Under the pieces are notes generated by a model, which saw nothing but the letters and a program-made list of their open reading frames with translations, did not search any database and was not told where the DNA came from. From contig CAMPJJ010000048.1 in NCBI GenBank assembly GCA_946886855.1, positions 1-38,757 on the forward strand: DNA of 38,757 nucleotides, read 5' to 3'. Shown here piece after piece: positions 8,487-16,337 of this stretch (position 1 is its first letter; each line of letters begins with the position of its first letter). Source of the stretch: an uncultured Roseateles sp. (GTDB lineage: Bacteria; Pseudomonadota; Gammaproteobacteria; Burkholderiales; Burkholderiaceae). Both the position numbers and the translations under genes were made by a program.

Positions 8487-8786
8487 AGCGCCGGGGTCGC
8501 GACATCTCGATACCTCCGCGGCGTCGCCGTCGCGCCGGACAACCGCTTGTCACCAACGAAGCGAAGTTCCCAGGGTTTCCCCGCAAGACATACTGAAAGC
8601 GCTTTCAGATAGTCATGCGGGAGAGGCGGCGGCGCATCGACGAGAGATCGGCGACGCGCCAGCGGCCCCACGGGCTGACTTGATCTCGGGCGTCGACACC
8701 GGTCCTTGCGGCCGGCCCCCTGGAGACGCCGCGCCTGTCCTTCGCGCGCGTCTCCTCCATCCCACCACTGGTTCCGAGGAGATCCC
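8487..8786. other. Intergenic control region of the GH16 gene
   Basis: This 300-bp gap holds the 3' end of the kinase transcript and the promoter of the glucanase. The palindrome at 8593-8608 is the main element. A weak sigma70-like pair, TTCCCA (8567-8572) and CATACT (8589-8594) with a 16-bp spacer, would place the operator over the start site. The remainder to 8786 would be a roughly 180-nt leader with no clear structure. Confidence 0.45.
8593..8608. promoter_or_regulatory. LacI-family operator palindrome upstream of GH16 gene
   Basis: CTGAAAGCGCTTTCAG is a perfect 16-bp palindrome with a central CG. It matches the TGAAAGCGCTTTCA type of operator bound by many LacI-family sugar repressors. 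It lies about 180 bp upstream of the glucanase start codon. No lacI-type gene is in the window, so the regulator would act in trans. Confidence 0.7.
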
Positions 8787-9938
8787 ATGACACGCTGGAT
8801 TCGATCGCTCGCCGCGGTCGCGCTCGCCCTGACGGGCGTCGCGGCGCAGGCACAAAACTGGCAACTCGTCTGGCAGGACGAATTCACCAACGGCATCGGC
8901 CCGCAATGGCGGTTCGAGACCGGCACCGGCTCGGGCGGCTGGGGCAACAACGAGCTGCAGTACTACCGGCGCGAGAACGCCACCATCGAGAACGGCCAGC
9001 TCGTCATCACCGCCAAGCGCGAGGACTTCGGCGGCATGCGCTACACCTCCGCGCGCATGACCACGCAAGGCCTGGCCACCTTCAAGTACGGCCGCATCGA
9101 GGCGCGCATCAAGGCGCCGTCGAGCTCGGGCATGTGGCCCGCGTTCTGGATGCTGGGCAGCAACATCAACTCGGTCGGCTGGCCCGCTTCCGGCGAGATC
9201 GACATCATGGAACACGTGAATGCCGAGTCCGACATCTACGGCACCATCCACTGGCAGGGTCCGGACGGCGGTCACGCGTCCTACGGCGGCCACACGGCCA
9301 CCAACGTCGCGGACTATCACGTGTACGCGGTCGAGTGGGACGAGCGCTTCATCCGCTGGTTCGTCGACGGACGCGAGTTCCACGTCGTGGACATCACCAA
9401 CAGCGTCAACAGCACCGAGGAATTCCATCGCGACTTCTTCCTGCTGCTGAACCTGGCGGTGGGCGGCAACTGGCCGCAGTGGAACATCGACGAGAGCCGG
9501 CTGCCCGCGAAGATGTACGTGGACTACGTGCGCGTCTACAAGAAGGACGGCGCGACGCCGGCATTCACGACGACGCTGCAGGCGGCCAACTTTGCGCTGC
9601 AGTCGGGCATGCAGCTCGAGGCGTCGAGCGAAGGCGGCCAGAACCTCGGCTGGATCGACACCGGCGACTGGGCGGTGTGGAACCTCAACCTGCCGCAGGG
9701 CGGGACCTACACGGTCGAGTACCGCGTCGCCAGCCTGAACGGCGGCGGCAGCCTGCAGCTGGAGATGGCGGGCGGCACGCCGGTGTACGGCGCGGTGGGC
9801 GTGCCCTCGACGGGCGGATGGCAGAACTGGACGACGGTCTCGCACCGCGTCACGCTGCCGGCCGGCCAGCAGCAGATCGCGGTGAAGGCCAACGGGCCGG
9901 GGTGGAACCTGCGGTCGGTGAAGATCACGAAGTCGTGA
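8787..9938 (+). CDS. Secreted GH16 beta-glucanase with C-terminal CBM6-like domain
   Basis: A 383-residue secreted glycoside hydrolase of family 16. Residues 1-22 are a signal peptide (SLAAVALALTGVAAQA). The catalytic jelly-roll covers about 25-265, and the GH16 active-site motif is complete as GEIDIMEHV, with Glu137 (nucleophile), Asp139 and Glu142 (acid/base). The extra Met in EIDIME is typical of laminarinase-type beta-1,3(4)-glucanases. Residues about 270-383 form a CBM6-like module (IDTGDWAVWNLNLPQGG and PSTGGWQNWTTVSHRVTLPAG are characteristic). The start at ATG 8787 has a strong GAGGAG site 5-10 bp upstream. Fungal or algal beta-glucan is the likely substrate. The operator at 8593-8608 suggests sugar-dependent induction. 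Confidence 0.94.
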   Translation: MTRWIRSLAAVALALTGVAAQAQNWQLVWQDEFTNGIGPQWRFETGTGSGGWGNNELQYYRRENATIENGQLVITAKREDFGGMRYTSARMTTQGLATFKYGRIEARIKAPSSSGMWPAFWMLGSNINSVGWPASGEIDIMEHVNAESDIYGTIHWQGPDGGHASYGGHTATNVADYHVYAVEWDERFIRWFVDGREFHVVDITNSVNSTEEFHRDFFLLLNLAVGGNWPQWNIDESRLPAKMYVDYVRVYKKDGATPAFTTTLQAANFALQSGMQLEASSEGGQNLGWIDTGDWAVWNLNLPQGGTYTVEYRVASLNGGGSLQLEMAGGTPVYGAVGVPSTGGWQNWTTVSHRVTLPAGQQQIAVKANGPGWNLRSVKITKS

Positions 9939-9958
9939 TTGCCGTGATCTCGTGATGC

Positions 9959-9989
9959 AATGCGGCGGATGTCCCTCGTCCGCCGCATT
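9959..9989 (+). terminator. Perfect 11-bp hairpin at GH16/DUF2867 junction
   Basis: AATGCGGCGGA (9959-9969) pairs perfectly with TCCGCCGCATT (9979-9989) across a 9-nt loop. It lies about 20 bp after the glucanase stop and covers both candidate ATG codons (9960 and 9969) of the next gene. No U-tract follows. It may end glucanase transcripts, or hide the start codons of the DUF2867 gene. Confidence 0.55.
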
Positions 9990-10490
9990 GCCCCGCCGAT
10001 AGAAAGCCAACTCGCGCCGTCCTACGCCGGCGCGAATCTGGCCGACGCCTTCGCCATCACGCTGGCCGACGAGGCGCAGGACGACGCGATGGCGCTGGCC
10101 CGCGCCACGCTGGCCGATCCGCCGTGGTGGTTCCGCGCGCTGCTCGCGATCCGCGATGCGGCGGTGAAGCCGCTCGGTCTGAAGACCTCGGCGGCGATGC
10201 GCCAGCACCTCGATGAGATCGGTGTCGAGCACGTCGACATCTTCCGCGTGCTCTCCGCCACGCGCGACGAAGCGATCTTCGGCGAGCAGGACCAGCACCT
10301 CGATTTCAAGCTGTCGATCCTGATCCGTCGCGTCGAAGGATCGACGCGACGCGAAGCCGTCGCGACGACAGTCGTGAACTGCCACAACCGGCTGGGCCGG
10401 TTCTACCTCGCGCTCATCCTGCCGGGGCATGTGCTGGTCGTGCGCTCGCATCTGAAGGCGGCGGCACGGCGTTTCGGTACGGCTGGCTAA
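9960..10490 (+). CDS. DUF2867-family protein
   Basis: A 176-residue protein resembling the DUF2867 family (SRPBCC/Bet v1-like fold). Matching features are the ADAFAITLADEA-like start, the PPWWFRALLAIRDAAVKPLGLKT segment near residues 54-76, a central strand HLDFKLSILIRR and the C-terminal NRLGRFYLALILPGHVLVVRSHL. The biochemical role of this family is unknown. The first ATG (9960) and the second (9969) both lie inside the hairpin at 9959-9989, and no purine-rich ribosome binding site is visible, so the translation start is uncertain. It follows the glucanase gene by 21 bp, but a functional link is not evident. It converges with the LprI-like gene. Confidence 0.78.
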   Translation: MRRMSLVRRIAPPIESQLAPSYAGANLADAFAITLADEAQDDAMALARATLADPPWWFRALLAIRDAAVKPLGLKTSAAMRQHLDEIGVEHVDIFRVLSATRDEAIFGEQDQHLDFKLSILIRRVEGSTRREAVATTVVNCHNRLGRFYLALILPGHVLVVRSHLKAAARRFGTAG

Positions 10491-10517
10491 GCCGCCCGGC
10501 TCGGCTTCAAGACAGAC

Positions 10518-10976
10518 TCACTCAATCCACTTGTAGGTCTCGTCTTTGCTCAAGAACGCGATGCGGTCGTAGGTGCGTTGAATCTTGCAGCGCGCGATAG
10601 CGACAGCTGCTCCCGCGCCATGGCCAAAAGAAACCGTCAACAGCGTTTCGCATTCGTTTTTCAACGCCGTCCGCCACGCTCGATCGGCGCCGCTGATGGC
10701 GTTCACCACATCTTTCCGGATGCGTTGCTTTTCCTCCGTCGAATACTCGCCGGGATCAAACTTCTGCGCCCGGACCAGCAGATTCTTCAGCTTCTGTTTG
10801 AGAAGCTGATCAGCCTGGTCGTACTCTTCCAGCAAGCAGGCGAGATCGTCCAGCTCTGCCACCTCACATCGCGCGCTCGCGGCCTCGGCGTTCAATGGCC
10901 ATGCCATCACTGCCGTGACGGCGAAAACCACCAGAAGTCCTTGGAGATTCAGAAGGATGGAGGGGGTTCGTCTCAT
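10518..10976 (-). CDS. LprI-like (DUF1311) exported protein
   Basis: A 152-residue exported protein. The first 32 residues are a signal peptide (ILLNLQGLLVVFAVTAVMAWPLNAEA). The mature part has the small LprI/DUF1311 layout: Cys in ARCEVAE, Cys in LACLLEEYDQADQLLKQKLKNLL, then a helical pair and two further cysteines (NECETLL, ARCKIQ), suggesting two disulfides. Related proteins inhibit lysozyme or act in envelope stress; here that is only a family-based guess. The ATG at 10976 was chosen because a GAGGATCC ribosome binding site precedes it, whereas an upstream start (11030) would place 18 polar residues before the signal peptide. Confidence 0.75.
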   Translation of the reverse strand: MRRTPSILLNLQGLLVVFAVTAVMAWPLNAEAASARCEVAELDDLACLLEEYDQADQLLKQKLKNLLVRAQKFDPGEYSTEEKQRIRKDVVNAISGADRAWRTALKNECETLLTVSFGHGAGAAVAIARCKIQRTYDRIAFLSKDETYKWIE

Positions 10977-11086
10977 GCTCGTTGGATCCTCAGTCGTTGC
11001 TGATTTGCGGAGTTCAGCGAATGGAAACAATGATCTTGCTGACCTGATCGATGGGGGCTTCGTTCATCGCGTCGAGCCTCGACGGG

Positions 11087-12349
11087 TCAAACTGCCGGCG
11101 CCACCTTCTCCTGATCGCGCCTTCCCGCCGTGAGCCACAGGATCACCGCGAACACCGCGCCGCCGACGCTGGCCAAGCCGAAGAACAGCATCATCGACTC
11201 ATAGCCCGCGGGGTTCTGCGCGCTCGCGCCGGCGCGGTCGTTGAGCCAGCCGGCGACGAGGTTGGCGCCCGCGATGCCGGCGTTCTGCGCGACCCACATC
11301 AGGCCGATCGCCGTGCCGAAGCGCGCGGGCGACACCAGCTTGCTGGCCAGCGGCCACATCACCGCCGGCACCAGCGAGAAGCTCACGCCGATCAGCGCGG
11401 TCGAGACCCACAGGCTGGTCGACGTCAGCGCCATCGTCGCCATCGCGATGGGCAGCAGCACCGCGCCAAACGCGAGGAATGGCGCATAGCGTCCGACGCG
11501 GTCGCACAGCCAGCCGAAGGCCGGCGTCGCGAAGACGGCCGCCAGGAACACGTAGCTGTTCATCGCGCCCGCCGCGGCCAGGTCCAGGCCGTGCGCTTGC
11601 TGGAAGTACTTGATCGAGAAGGTGCTGCGGAACGCGAGGATCACCGAGTACCAGAGCACGCACAGCGTCAGCAGGTACCAGTAGGCCTTGCCGAAGTGCA
11701 GCAGGTCGCGCCACACGAACGGGTGCGCCTGCTGTTCGATCTCGCCCTTGGCGGAGGCGGCGATGCGGCGGTCCATCGCCCAGTAGGCCAGCGCCCCGGC
11801 GAACGAGGCGGCGGCCATCGCGGCGGCAATCATCAGCGGCGGTTGCCAGCCTTGCGCGTAGGCATGCGGGAACCAGGTGGGCGACATGTCCGAGGAGAAC
11901 GACCCCAGGCGGCCGATCGACAGCGCCAGTCCCATCGAGAACGCCACGTTGCCGCCAACGAAGTACTGAGCCAGCGCCGCGAGTGTCGCGATGCCGAATG
12001 TCTCGGCGCCGATGCCGAACAGCAGCCGTCCCGCGGCCATGCCGGCGAAGCTCGGGCTGAGCGCGGTGAGCAGCGCCCCGAGGAAACAGATCCCGGCCGT
12101 GCACAGCGTCATGCGCGCGGCGCCGAAGCGGTCGACGAGCACGCCGCCGACGAGGATCAGCACGACGTTGGGCAGGCTGTAGATCGCGTTGAGCAGGCCG
12201 ATCTGCTGGTCGCTGAAGCCGCGCTGGCTCTGGAGCGCGTCGGCGACGGGGCCGATGGAATCGTAGACGTAGTAGTTGCCGTACAGCGACGCGGCGATCA
12301 GGGCGCACACCAGCCACGCGAGGGCGCGGCTCGGGGACTTGTCGTTCAT
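11087..12349 (-). CDS. Major facilitator superfamily transporter
   Basis: A 420-residue carrier with about twelve hydrophobic helices. It has the MFS loop 2-3 motif (GGVLVDRFGAARM near residue 70) and a second copy after helix 8 (GWLCDRVGRYAPFLAFG). The helix carrying GRLLFGIGAETFGIATLAALAQYF resembles antiporter or organic anion carriers. Substrate cannot be told from sequence. The ATG at 12349 begins MNDKSPSRALAWLVCALIAASLYGNYYVYD; the much longer open frame running back to 13306 is a shadow of the divergent lipoprotein gene. It is a monocistronic unit divergent from the CsgG-like lipoprotein gene across 198 bp. Confidence 0.9.
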   Translation of the reverse strand: MNDKSPSRALAWLVCALIAASLYGNYYVYDSIGPVADALQSQRGFSDQQIGLLNAIYSLPNVVLILVGGVLVDRFGAARMTLCTAGICFLGALLTALSPSFAGMAAGRLLFGIGAETFGIATLAALAQYFVGGNVAFSMGLALSIGRLGSFSSDMSPTWFPHAYAQGWQPPLMIAAAMAAASFAGALAYWAMDRRIAASAKGEIEQQAHPFVWRDLLHFGKAYWYLLTLCVLWYSVILAFRSTFSIKYFQQAHGLDLAAAGAMNSYVFLAAVFATPAFGWLCDRVGRYAPFLAFGAVLLPIAMATMALTSTSLWVSTALIGVSFSLVPAVMWPLASKLVSPARFGTAIGLMWVAQNAGIAGANLVAGWLNDRAGASAQNPAGYESMMLFFGLASVGGAVFAVILWLTAGRRDQEKVAPAV

Positions 12350-12547
12350 GAGGAGAGCCTCGGGAATCTTGTGCGGTCGCGGGGGACCGAAGGGGCGGAT
12401 TCTCGCCTCCCCCTGGTAACCGCCCGTAAAGCTGCCGTCACGACGCGACATTCCGCGACGCAGCCACCCATCAGTGGGGGCCGGGTTCGCCCGCATTTGG
12501 GATAAGGTCCGGGCCGTTCCAGTAGCCGTTGCGTTCAGGAGATCCCC

Positions 12548-13411
12548 ATGGCATTCGCGCGTTCCTTCGCCTCCACCGGCCCTTCCCTGCCCCGCACGGG
12601 CAGTGTGATCGCCGCTTGCCTCGCCGTGGCGATGCTCGCCGGCTGCGGCAAGCAGGGCGCGACGCTGGGCGACGGCAGCTCGGAGATCACCGGCTCCGCC
12701 GGCCCGGCCGGCGCCAACAAGGCCAACCGCGAACTGATGAAGTGCGATGCGCCGGTCGCGACGCTGTCGCTGATGGAGAACCCCAACGGCTACACGATCA
12801 GCGCGCCCAACGGCCTGCCGAATTCGCCGCTGCCGCTGGTGCGGCTGCTCGCGCAACAGAGCGGCTGCTTCCGCGTGGTCGATCGGAACTCGGGCCTGAA
12901 GGCCACGATCAAGGAGCAGGAGCTCAAGGACGCCGGCATCCTGCGCCAGCAGGGCAGCACGGTGCACAAGGGCAAGGGCTATGAAGCGCAGTACACGCTG
13001 ATCCCGAGCCTGACCTTCAGCGAGCAGGACGCGGGCCGCCAGGTCGGCGGCATCCTCGGGATGATCCCGGTGCTCAACAAGTTCGTCGGCGCGGCCGAGC
13101 ACATCAAGCTCAAGGAAGCGCAGGTGGCGCTGCTGCTGACCGACAACGAGACGACGGAGCAGGTCGCCGCTGCGACGGGCTCGGTGCGCGTCACCGACCT
13201 CGGCATGGGCGGGCTCGTGCTGGGCAAGCTCGGCGGCGCCGCGGGCGCGGGCTGGGCCAACAGCAACGAAGGCAAGGTCATCGCCGCGGCGTTCCTCGAC
13301 GCACACAACCAGCTCGTCGTCCAGGCCCGCATGCTGCAGGCCAAGGACCTGCCGGATCCCGTGCCGATGAAGAAGGCTGGGGACGCGAAAAAGGCGCCCG
13401 CTGGCGCGTGA
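12548..13411 (+). CDS. CsgG/HfaB-like outer-membrane lipoprotein
   Basis: A 287-residue lipoprotein. The signal peptide ends in a lipobox (MLAGC), with lipidated Cys33. The mature protein has features of the CsgG/HfaB family, outer-membrane assembly lipoproteins: LVRLLAQQSGCFRVVDRNSGL near 95-115 and an ASP-rich nucleotide-fold-like strand order, then YTLIPSLTFSEQDAG, VALLLTDNETTEQVAAATGSVRVTDLG, and a Gly-rich stretch (GGLVLGKLGGAAGAGWANSNEG) followed by a helix IAAAFLDAHNQLV. There are no curli genes nearby, so it is a stand-alone paralogue. An AGGAGA ribosome binding site lies 5 bp before the ATG. It is followed by the hairpin at 13463-13489. Confidence 0.75.
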   Translation: MAFARSFASTGPSLPRTGSVIAACLAVAMLAGCGKQGATLGDGSSEITGSAGPAGANKANRELMKCDAPVATLSLMENPNGYTISAPNGLPNSPLPLVRLLAQQSGCFRVVDRNSGLKATIKEQELKDAGILRQQGSTVHKGKGYEAQYTLIPSLTFSEQDAGRQVGGILGMIPVLNKFVGAAEHIKLKEAQVALLLTDNETTEQVAAATGSVRVTDLGMGGLVLGKLGGAAGAGWANSNEGKVIAAAFLDAHNQLVVQARMLQAKDLPDPVPMKKAGDAKKAPAGA

Positions 13412-13462
13412 CCGCTCACCGGATCCCTCGTTCCGCCTGGGCCCCTTCGTAGCCCTTATGAG

Positions 13463-13489
13463 CCCCTCTCCCGCACTGCTGGAGAGGGG
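13463..13489. terminator. Bidirectional hairpin between convergent genes
   Basis: CCCCTCTCC pairs with GGAGAGGGG across a 9-nt loop. It lies between the convergent lipoprotein and GH36 genes. The stem core resembles a repeated extragenic palindrome common in Burkholderiales and Xanthomonadales, also seen near 26350-26400. Confidence 0.65.
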
Positions 13490-13493
13490 TCAG

Positions 13494-16337
13494 TCAGTGA
13501 GGCGGCGCCTCGACGAGTGATGTCCGCTCCAACCTCAGTTGCCCGAATGCAGCGGGCACGTGGAAGTTCGGCTTCTCGCTGCCGGTCGGATTCCAGGCGC
13601 TGAACTGCCGCGACTCCTTGTTCCCCTCGATGCGGAACAGGTTGATCCGCCAGCCGTCGAGCGACTGCGCCGCGCGCGGCATCGGCACCACGAGTTCCGC
13701 CGTCCACATCCGGTGGACCTCGTCCACCGACGTACGCGCCTGACTCTCACCGATGAAGCGCTTGCGGCCTTGACCTCGCACCTCGAGATCCATCACCAGT
13801 CCGTTCGGCGAGACCTCGACCTCGCGGTAGCGGTCCGTGCCCGCATCCTGCGGCGCCTGCAGGAAGACCTCGACGACGTCGCGCTCCCACAGCGGCCAGA
13901 TGCCCGTCGCGGAGACCTCGCGCTCATACGTCGTCAGCGCGTTGTAGCGGCTGCTGAAGCGCAGGTGCAGCGCCCCGTCCGCATGCAGCAGCTGCACACG
14001 CGTCGACTGCGTGCCGGTCAGCGGGCGACCGCGCCAGTCGTGCGCGAAGAACAGCGCCGGCGCCTCCTCCCACGCCGAAGCCAGCGCGAAGCCATCGCGG
14101 CCGATCAGCCGTGACGGCAGCCGCGCGGCGCGCGCGAGCGGGCGCTCGATCGCCGAGCTCAGCACCGCCTCGATCAGCAGGTTCTCCTTGAAGCTCACCT
14201 TCAGCGTCGGCTTCGCCGCGTCGACCGCGCCCAGGTCCACCCCGTTCACGTAGTCGCGGATCTTCCACACGCCGGGGCCGAGCCCGCGCAGCGTCACCGT
14301 GCCGTCGAAGCTCGGCGCATAGAACGCGTAGTGCATCACCCCGTTCTTCTCGACGACATGCGTCTCGGGCTTGTCGAATGCGATGTCGTAAAGCTCGCCG
14401 CGGTAGGCGCCGTCGGACAGGCCCTTCGCGTTGTGCGCGGTGATCCACTTGCGCCAGTGCGTCTCGCGCTCCGGCGTCAGCAGGAAGGAGTCCTTCGGCT
14501 TCGGATCCTCCGGCCACGTGAACTTCGTCGACACCACGCCGCCGACGCCCACCGCGGACGCGAAGTCCATGCCGCCGGTCGACAGCTCGACGTGGTCGCC
14601 GGCATAGGCCGACCAGCGCCCCATCTGCGCCTTCAGCGCCTTGCCCTTGTGCCGCACCTGCCAGCTCGACAGCGGGTCCGAGGCCGGCGCCTGGTCGATC
14701 CACGGCATGTTGTGGAAGGCGTAGCTCGTGCCGCACGGGCAGACCTCGACCACGGCTTCCGGATTCACCGCATGGCAGGCCTCGAACATCACGCGGTAGA
14801 AATCCGCCATGTGCTCGTACGAGTCCTCGGGCTTCTTGTGCTGATGCTTCGGGTTGAAGCACGAGGCCACGCCATTCAGGTGTTGGCCGTCCACCTTGAC
14901 GCCGTCGAATCCCCAGTCCTGGATGATCTTGCGGAACATCGCCGCGGTGCGCTCCTGGGTGCCCTTCGCGCCGGGGCACAGGTAGAGGCAGTTCCACCAC
15001 GTGATCATCTGCGGCGCGCCGTTCTGGTCCAGCAGCAGCAGATCCGCGTGTTCATGCAGCTCATCGCTGCCCGGCGCCACCGCCAGCGGCGCGATCCACA
15101 GCCGCGCCTTCATGCCGCGCGCATGGATGTCGGCGACCAGCGCCTTCATGTCCTCCTCGCCCCGCGGGAACTTCTTGAGATCGATGTCGAACCAGTCGCC
15201 GGTCTGGCGCTGCCAGCCGTCGTCGAGCACCGCCCACTTGAGGCCCAGTTCCTGCGCCTTCGGCAGCGTGGCGCGCACGCGCGCCAACGAGAAGTCGCGC
15301 TCGTAGCCCCACGCGCACCACACCGAGTCGTGCGCGCTGCGCGGCGGCTCCGGCGCGGCCAGGCCTTGCGCGTTCATCAGCCGCCGGTAACGGTCCAGCG
15401 GCACGAAGCAGTCGCCCTCGTGCACCGCGACGAAGGCCAGCGGCAGCGCCAGCGTCTCGCCCGGCGCGAGCGTGCGCGGCTCGTCGCCGCGCAGCGCGAT
15501 GTCGACCTGCTCGCCCACCGCCTTCACCGGCAGCGAGACCAGGCGCGGCAGCTTGTCCAGATGGCCGAGCGCGACGCCCAGGTCGCGCCGCCACACGTCC
15601 ACGAGCGGCGTGCCGCCGCCGTAGTCGGACGAGTCCATGCCGAGGAAATTGCGCTGCTCGAAACCGCGCTTGACCGGCTGCATCCAGTCGCGCCGGTCCG
15701 TGTGCGTCGAGCCCGAATAACTCCACCACCCGCCCGCATGTCGCGGCGCCGCCAGCAGGCGGTGCGACGCGACCGTCCATCCCTGGACCATCAACGGTTT
15801 GTCCGAGCGGTTGATGAAGGCGACCTCGATCAACGCGACGCCGGGGTGCTCGTCCAGCAGCGTCACCTTCACCGTCTTCTCGACGGCCGCGCCCTCGGCC
15901 TTGCCGGTGAGGGTCAGGCGTTGCCCCGCGCCGAACGGCGTGCTGCCGCTGCTCGGGACCGCGCTCGTCAGCGCGAAGCGTTCCAGCGTCCGGGGCGTCG
16001 TCGGCGGCGGCGCGCCAGCCGCTTCCGCGCCGAGCAACGCCGCGCCGGCCGCAACCGGCTTCAGTTCCGCAATGACGAGTTGCTCACCCGCGTCGAAGCC
16101 GGTAAGTGCCAGCGGACGCGCACCGCCCAGCCGCACGATCCGGCTGCGCATGCGTTCATCGAATTGCAGCGAGAGCCGCTCGTCCTGCAGCCGCACGTGG
16201 CCGCGTCCGAGGTCGGCCGACCGCGCCGCCGCCGCCGCACCGGGCGACGCGACCGTGGCGGCCAGCGCCAGCTTCGGCGTGATCGTCGCGACCGGGGCCG
16301 CCCCCAGCCATTGGAGGAAGGCGCGGCGCCCGGTCAT
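13494..16337 (-). CDS. Exported GH36-type alpha-galactosidase/alpha-N-acetylgalactosaminidase with CBM9-like tail
   Basis: A 947-residue exported glycosidase. The N-terminus has a twin-arginine-like GRRAFLQWLG and a hydrophobic segment. Residues about 45-320 form the beta-sandwich seen before the GH36 barrel. The TIM barrel (about 335-660) carries the family's WCAWGYERDFS, LDDGW (371-375) and KVD (481-483) motifs; Asp483 is the likely nucleophile and the aspartate of PASDPLSSW (554) a candidate acid/base. Residues about 740-947 look like a CBM9-like carbohydrate-binding domain (RDVVEVFLQAP, WRINLFRIEGN, FSAWNPTG). It should remove terminal alpha-linked galactose or GalNAc. Its start codon overlaps the amidohydrolase stop (ATGA), so it is the last gene of the leftward operon. 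The longer open frame to 17039 is a shadow. Confidence 0.85.
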   Translation of the reverse strand: MTGRRAFLQWLGAAPVATITPKLALAATVASPGAAAAARSADLGRGHVRLQDERLSLQFDERMRSRIVRLGGARPLALTGFDAGEQLVIAELKPVAAGAALLGAEAAGAPPPTTPRTLERFALTSAVPSSGSTPFGAGQRLTLTGKAEGAAVEKTVKVTLLDEHPGVALIEVAFINRSDKPLMVQGWTVASHRLLAAPRHAGGWWSYSGSTHTDRRDWMQPVKRGFEQRNFLGMDSSDYGGGTPLVDVWRRDLGVALGHLDKLPRLVSLPVKAVGEQVDIALRGDEPRTLAPGETLALPLAFVAVHEGDCFVPLDRYRRLMNAQGLAAPEPPRSAHDSVWCAWGYERDFSLARVRATLPKAQELGLKWAVLDDGWQRQTGDWFDIDLKKFPRGEEDMKALVADIHARGMKARLWIAPLAVAPGSDELHEHADLLLLDQNGAPQMITWWNCLYLCPGAKGTQERTAAMFRKIIQDWGFDGVKVDGQHLNGVASCFNPKHQHKKPEDSYEHMADFYRVMFEACHAVNPEAVVEVCPCGTSYAFHNMPWIDQAPASDPLSSWQVRHKGKALKAQMGRWSAYAGDHVELSTGGMDFASAVGVGGVVSTKFTWPEDPKPKDSFLLTPERETHWRKWITAHNAKGLSDGAYRGELYDIAFDKPETHVVEKNGVMHYAFYAPSFDGTVTLRGLGPGVWKIRDYVNGVDLGAVDAAKPTLKVSFKENLLIEAVLSSAIERPLARAARLPSRLIGRDGFALASAWEEAPALFFAHDWRGRPLTGTQSTRVQLLHADGALHLRFSSRYNALTTYEREVSATGIWPLWERDVVEVFLQAPQDAGTDRYREVEVSPNGLVMDLEVRGQGRKRFIGESQARTSVDEVHRMWTAELVVPMPRAAQSLDGWRINLFRIEGNKESRQFSAWNPTGSEKPNFHVPAAFGQLRLERTSLVEAPPH

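Noticed and set aside
11087..13306. A 739-codon frame fusing the MFS carrier to an upstream extension.
   Set aside because: The extension is antisense to the lipoprotein gene and has no transporter features; the carrier starts at 12349.
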